Shown here piece after piece: positions 61,857 to 64,000 of a stretch of 64,000 bases of DNA. The notes beneath the pieces were generated by a model, which had not been told where the DNA came from, did no database searches, and worked only from the letters and a program-made list of their open reading frames with translations. The translations under genes and the position numbers were made by a program. Source of the DNA: Roseovarius sp. Pro17 (GTDB lineage: Bacteria > Pseudomonadota > Alphaproteobacteria > Rhodobacterales > Rhodobacteraceae); NCBI RefSeq assembly GCF_035599575.1, contig NZ_CP141179.1:1798001-1862000 (forward strand), in the 5' to 3' direction. How positions within the stretch are numbered: the first letter of the stretch is position 1; each line of letters starts with the position of its first letter.

Positions 61857-63191
61857 TTACTCCGCCGCCAGCTTGGGTATTTCGGCCATGAACTGCGCCA
61901 GCGAGCGGTCGAGCATGTCTGTCATCTCGTCCAGTTGCGCCTCGGTCACGATCATCGGCGGACAGACAAGGAAGTGATCGCCGACAGCGCCTCCGCGCGT
62001 GCGGCGTGAATAGATGATCAGGCCGTTATCATAGGCGATATCGACCAACCGGGAATGGGCGTTCAGGCCCTTTGGCAGCGGCTCTTTCGTGGCGCGATCC
62101 GCCATCAGTTCGAACGCGGTCAGCAGGCCCTTACCGCGCACATCGCCGATCAGCGGATAGCGCTGCATCAGGCCGTTTAGGCGCGTCGCCAATGCGTCGC
62201 CCATGCTGGCGGCATTCGCGATCATGTCCTGACGTGCAATCTCGTCCAGAACCGCGCTGCCAGCCGCGCAGGCCAGCGGATTACCTGCATAGGTGAATCC
62301 GTGGATGAAACCGCCCCCGTCCATCACCGCATCGACCATGTCATCCCTCGCGATCATCGCGCCAAGGGGGGCATAACCCGCACCAAATCCCTTGCTAAGG
62401 CAGATGAGGTCAGGCGCAGTATCCCAATGCTCGGCGCCGAAAAACGCGCCGGTGCGACCGCCCCCGGTCATCACCTCGTCATGGATCAGCAGCACGCCGT
62501 ATTCAGTGCAAATCTCGCGAATACGCTGCATATAGCCCGCAGGCGGCACCAGCGCGCCGGTGGACGCGCCGCCGACAGGCTCGACGATAAAGGCCATGAC
62601 GGTTTCCGGCCCCTCGTCGAGGATCTTCTGCTCCAGCATGTTCGCATAGTGCAGGCCCGTCGCCGGATCATCCGCGTCCAGCCCATCCAGATACGCACGA
62701 GGCGCGGGGATTTTCGGCATCCGCTGCATCATCGGGTCAAACGGCGCGGTCATGGTGGACATGCCGGTGATCGCCAGCGCGCCGAGAGTGCAACCATGAT
62801 AGCTAGGAAAGCGGGAAATCACCTTAAATCGTTGCGCCTGCCTTTGGGTCAGCACATATTGCCGGGCCAGCTTCAGGCAGCTTTCCACCGCCTCGGACCC
62901 GCCGGAGACAAAGAACACCTTGTTCAAATGCTCAGGCGTCAGCGCTACGATCTTCTGCGCCAGCTCCTCCGACGCATCGGTCTGGAAATGCAGGCGATAG
63001 CCAAAGGTGGATTTCTCCATCTGCGCGCGCATGGCTTCCAGCACGGCGGGATTCGAGTGGCCTATATTGGACACCATCGCACCAGACGAGCCGTCGATGT
63101 AACGCTTGCCCGACACGTCATACATATAGATGCCATCCGCCCGGTCCAGAACGGGACGGGGCGATTTGGTCTGATAAAACAGGTTCGACAT
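61857..63191 (-). CDS. Class III PLP aminotransferase
   Basis: 444 residues, family length. SGGSEAVESCLKLARQY for the phosphate site, VLLIHDEVMTGGGRTGAFFG (PLP-ring Asp) and SKGFGAGYAPLGAMIARDD with the Schiff-base Lys. Omega- or beta-amino acid:pyruvate type. It would make the keto acid used by the BKACE enzyme downstream. Transcribed after the ABC ATPase gene, 12 nt apart. Confidence 0.93.
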   Translation of the reverse strand: MSNLFYQTKSPRPVLDRADGIYMYDVSGKRYIDGSSGAMVSNIGHSNPAVLEAMRAQMEKSTFGYRLHFQTDASEELAQKIVALTPEHLNKVFFVSGGSEAVESCLKLARQYVLTQRQAQRFKVISRFPSYHGCTLGALAITGMSTMTAPFDPMMQRMPKIPAPRAYLDGLDADDPATGLHYANMLEQKILDEGPETVMAFIVEPVGGASTGALVPPAGYMQRIREICTEYGVLLIHDEVMTGGGRTGAFFGAEHWDTAPDLICLSKGFGAGYAPLGAMIARDDMVDAVMDGGGFIHGFTYAGNPLACAAGSAVLDEIARQDMIANAASMGDALATRLNGLMQRYPLIGDVRGKGLLTAFELMADRATKEPLPKGLNAHSRLVDIAYDNGLIIYSRRTRGGAVGDHFLVCPPMIVTEAQLDEMTDMLDRSLAQFMAEIPKLAAE

Positions 63192-63203
63192 TTTAGCGCC
63201 TAT

Positions 63204-63965
63204 CTAACGGCTGAGATGTTTGCGCAGGAAGTTTTTGGTGCGCTCTTCCTTGGGGTTTTGGAATATCACCTCGGGCGGGCCTTCCTCGACCACCACGCCC
63301 TGATCCATAAAGAGGACGCGATCGCAGACGCTGGCTGCAAAATCCATCTCGTGCGTGACGATGATCATCGTCATGTGCTCCTCGGCGAGCTGCTTCATCA
63401 CCAGGTTGACCTCTTCGACCAGTTCGGGATCCAGGGCTGATGTCGCCTCGTCAAACAGCATCACCTTGGGCTTCATCGCCAGCGCGCGCGCGATAGCGAC
63501 GCGCTGCTTTTGGCCGCCTGACAGGCGCGAGGGGAAAACATCGATCTTTTCCGACAAACCTACCTTGGCCAGTTGCTCTTCGGCCAGCTTGTTCGCGTCG
63601 GCAGTGGACATACCCTTTAGCATCTTGGGCGCCAGCGTGATGTTGTCGCGCACGTTCAGATGAGGGAACAGGTTAAAGTGCTGGAACACCATGCCGATGT
63701 CCTGGCGCACCTGGTTCACGTGCTTTTCATACTGCCGGTGCGACAGCTTCTTGTTGATCTGCACACCCTCCAGCCAGACCTCGCCCGAGCTTAGCGGGTC
63801 CAACTCGTTGATTGCGCGTAACAGCGTGGATTTGCCCGAGCCCGAGGGGCCGATGATCGCGACGATCTGGCCGCGCTCGACGGTCAGACTGATGTCTTTG
63901 AGCACTTCCAGCGCGCCAAAGCTTTTGGCGGCGTGGCGAATGTCGATAAAGGGGGTATCGGTCAT
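63204..63965 (-). CDS. Polar amino-acid ABC transporter ATPase
   Basis: 253 residues: Walker [18 protein letters not shown], signature [34 protein letters not shown] with Walker B, and the His-switch IVTHEMDFA, closest to GlnQ/HisP-type ATPases. Powers uptake of a polar amino acid or opine-like compound. Thirteen bases before its start ends another gene of the same strand. Confidence 0.95.
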   Translation of the reverse strand: MTDTPFIDIRHAAKSFGALEVLKDISLTVERGQIVAIIGPSGSGKSTLLRAINELDPLSSGEVWLEGVQINKKLSHRQYEKHVNQVRQDIGMVFQHFNLFPHLNVRDNITLAPKMLKGMSTADANKLAEEQLAKVGLSEKIDVFPSRLSGGQKQRVAIARALAMKPKVMLFDEATSALDPELVEEVNLVMKQLAEEHMTMIIVTHEMDFAASVCDRVLFMDQGVVVEEGPPEVIFQNPKEERTKNFLRKHLSR

Positions 63966-63978
63966 GAATTGGCTCTCC

Positions 63979-64000
63979 TTAGCGCGAAGCCGCGATGCGG
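63979..64000 (-). CDS. End of an upstream gene, likely ABC permease
   Basis: Only the last residues RIAASR and a TAA are inside the window. The close spacing to the ATPase gene and the short basic tail suit an amino-acid ABC permease, but the identity is inferred from context. Confidence 0.5.

Overview
The window reads as chromosomal DNA of a Rhodobacterales (Roseobacter-group) alphaproteobacterium. Grounds: high G+C, dense ATGA/GTGA-overlapped operons, several Crp/Fnr-family regulators, sarcosine-dehydrogenase-like FAD/GcvT proteins, a norCBQD-nnrU-nnrS nitric oxide region, an imuA-imuB-dnaE2 mutasome behind a GAAC-N7-GAAC SOS box, and BKACE plus amino-acid ABC transport genes. No rRNA, tRNA or CRISPR array was seen. 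This is a reading by eye; family names come from recognised motifs, not database searches.

Layout. 0-9 kb: tail of a CorC/HlyC protein, a PiT phosphate permease, and two paralogous FAD/GcvT dehydrogenases flanking a DUF2254 membrane protein. 8.5-12.3 kb: cytochrome P450 with an overlapping hydrolase gene, CcdA and TusA. 12.3-13.9 kb: decayed DNA with remains of an AmiC/UrtA-like binding protein and another broken gene. 14-18.2 kb: a Zn alcohol dehydrogenase and two Crp/Fnr regulators, each with an upstream palindrome of core TGAC-N4-GTCA, then a DUF892 protein. 18.4-23.9 kb: an envelope/stress cluster in advanced decay (holin-like, DUF3618, AI-2E permease and PRC-barrel genes all broken; GlsB, an EEP-family protein and a membrane protein intact).

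24.1-34.3 kb is the most unusual part. A minus-strand unit encodes, in transcription order, a 40-residue peptide with a strong ribosome-binding site, a P-loop protein carrying the N-terminal domain of an IS256/Mutator transposase, a type I secretion ABC transporter, its HlyD adaptor, and a 1031-residue protein. That last protein joins the N-domain and ATP-grasp domain of cyanophycin synthetase, a Mur-ligase-like stretch without its P-loop lysine, and a CapA-type phosphoesterase domain. Divergent to it lies a second CphA-like protein from which the ATP-grasp domain is missing and whose Mur-ligase P-loop is also lost. I infer a system that makes or modifies, and exports, an amino-acid polymer or peptide; its product is unknown.

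34.3-39.7 kb: a secreted alpha/beta hydrolase, a MarR regulator over a perfect palindrome, a run of small DUF899/DUF1428/VOC/DUF6958 genes, and LysE. 39.8-43 kb: a translationally coupled FecR - CHASE2 adenylate cyclase - Crp unit, likely a self-contained cAMP circuit. 43.2-48.7 kb: SOS mutasome. 48.9-50.6 kb: MFS exporter. 51.2-60.9 kb: nitric oxide reductase (norCBQD plus two tiny membrane proteins), an Nnr-type regulator, nnrU, nnrS, a truncated haemoglobin, NsrR and a cupin. 60.9-64 kb: BKACE enzyme, class III aminotransferase and a polar amino-acid ABC transporter, entering the window from the right edge.
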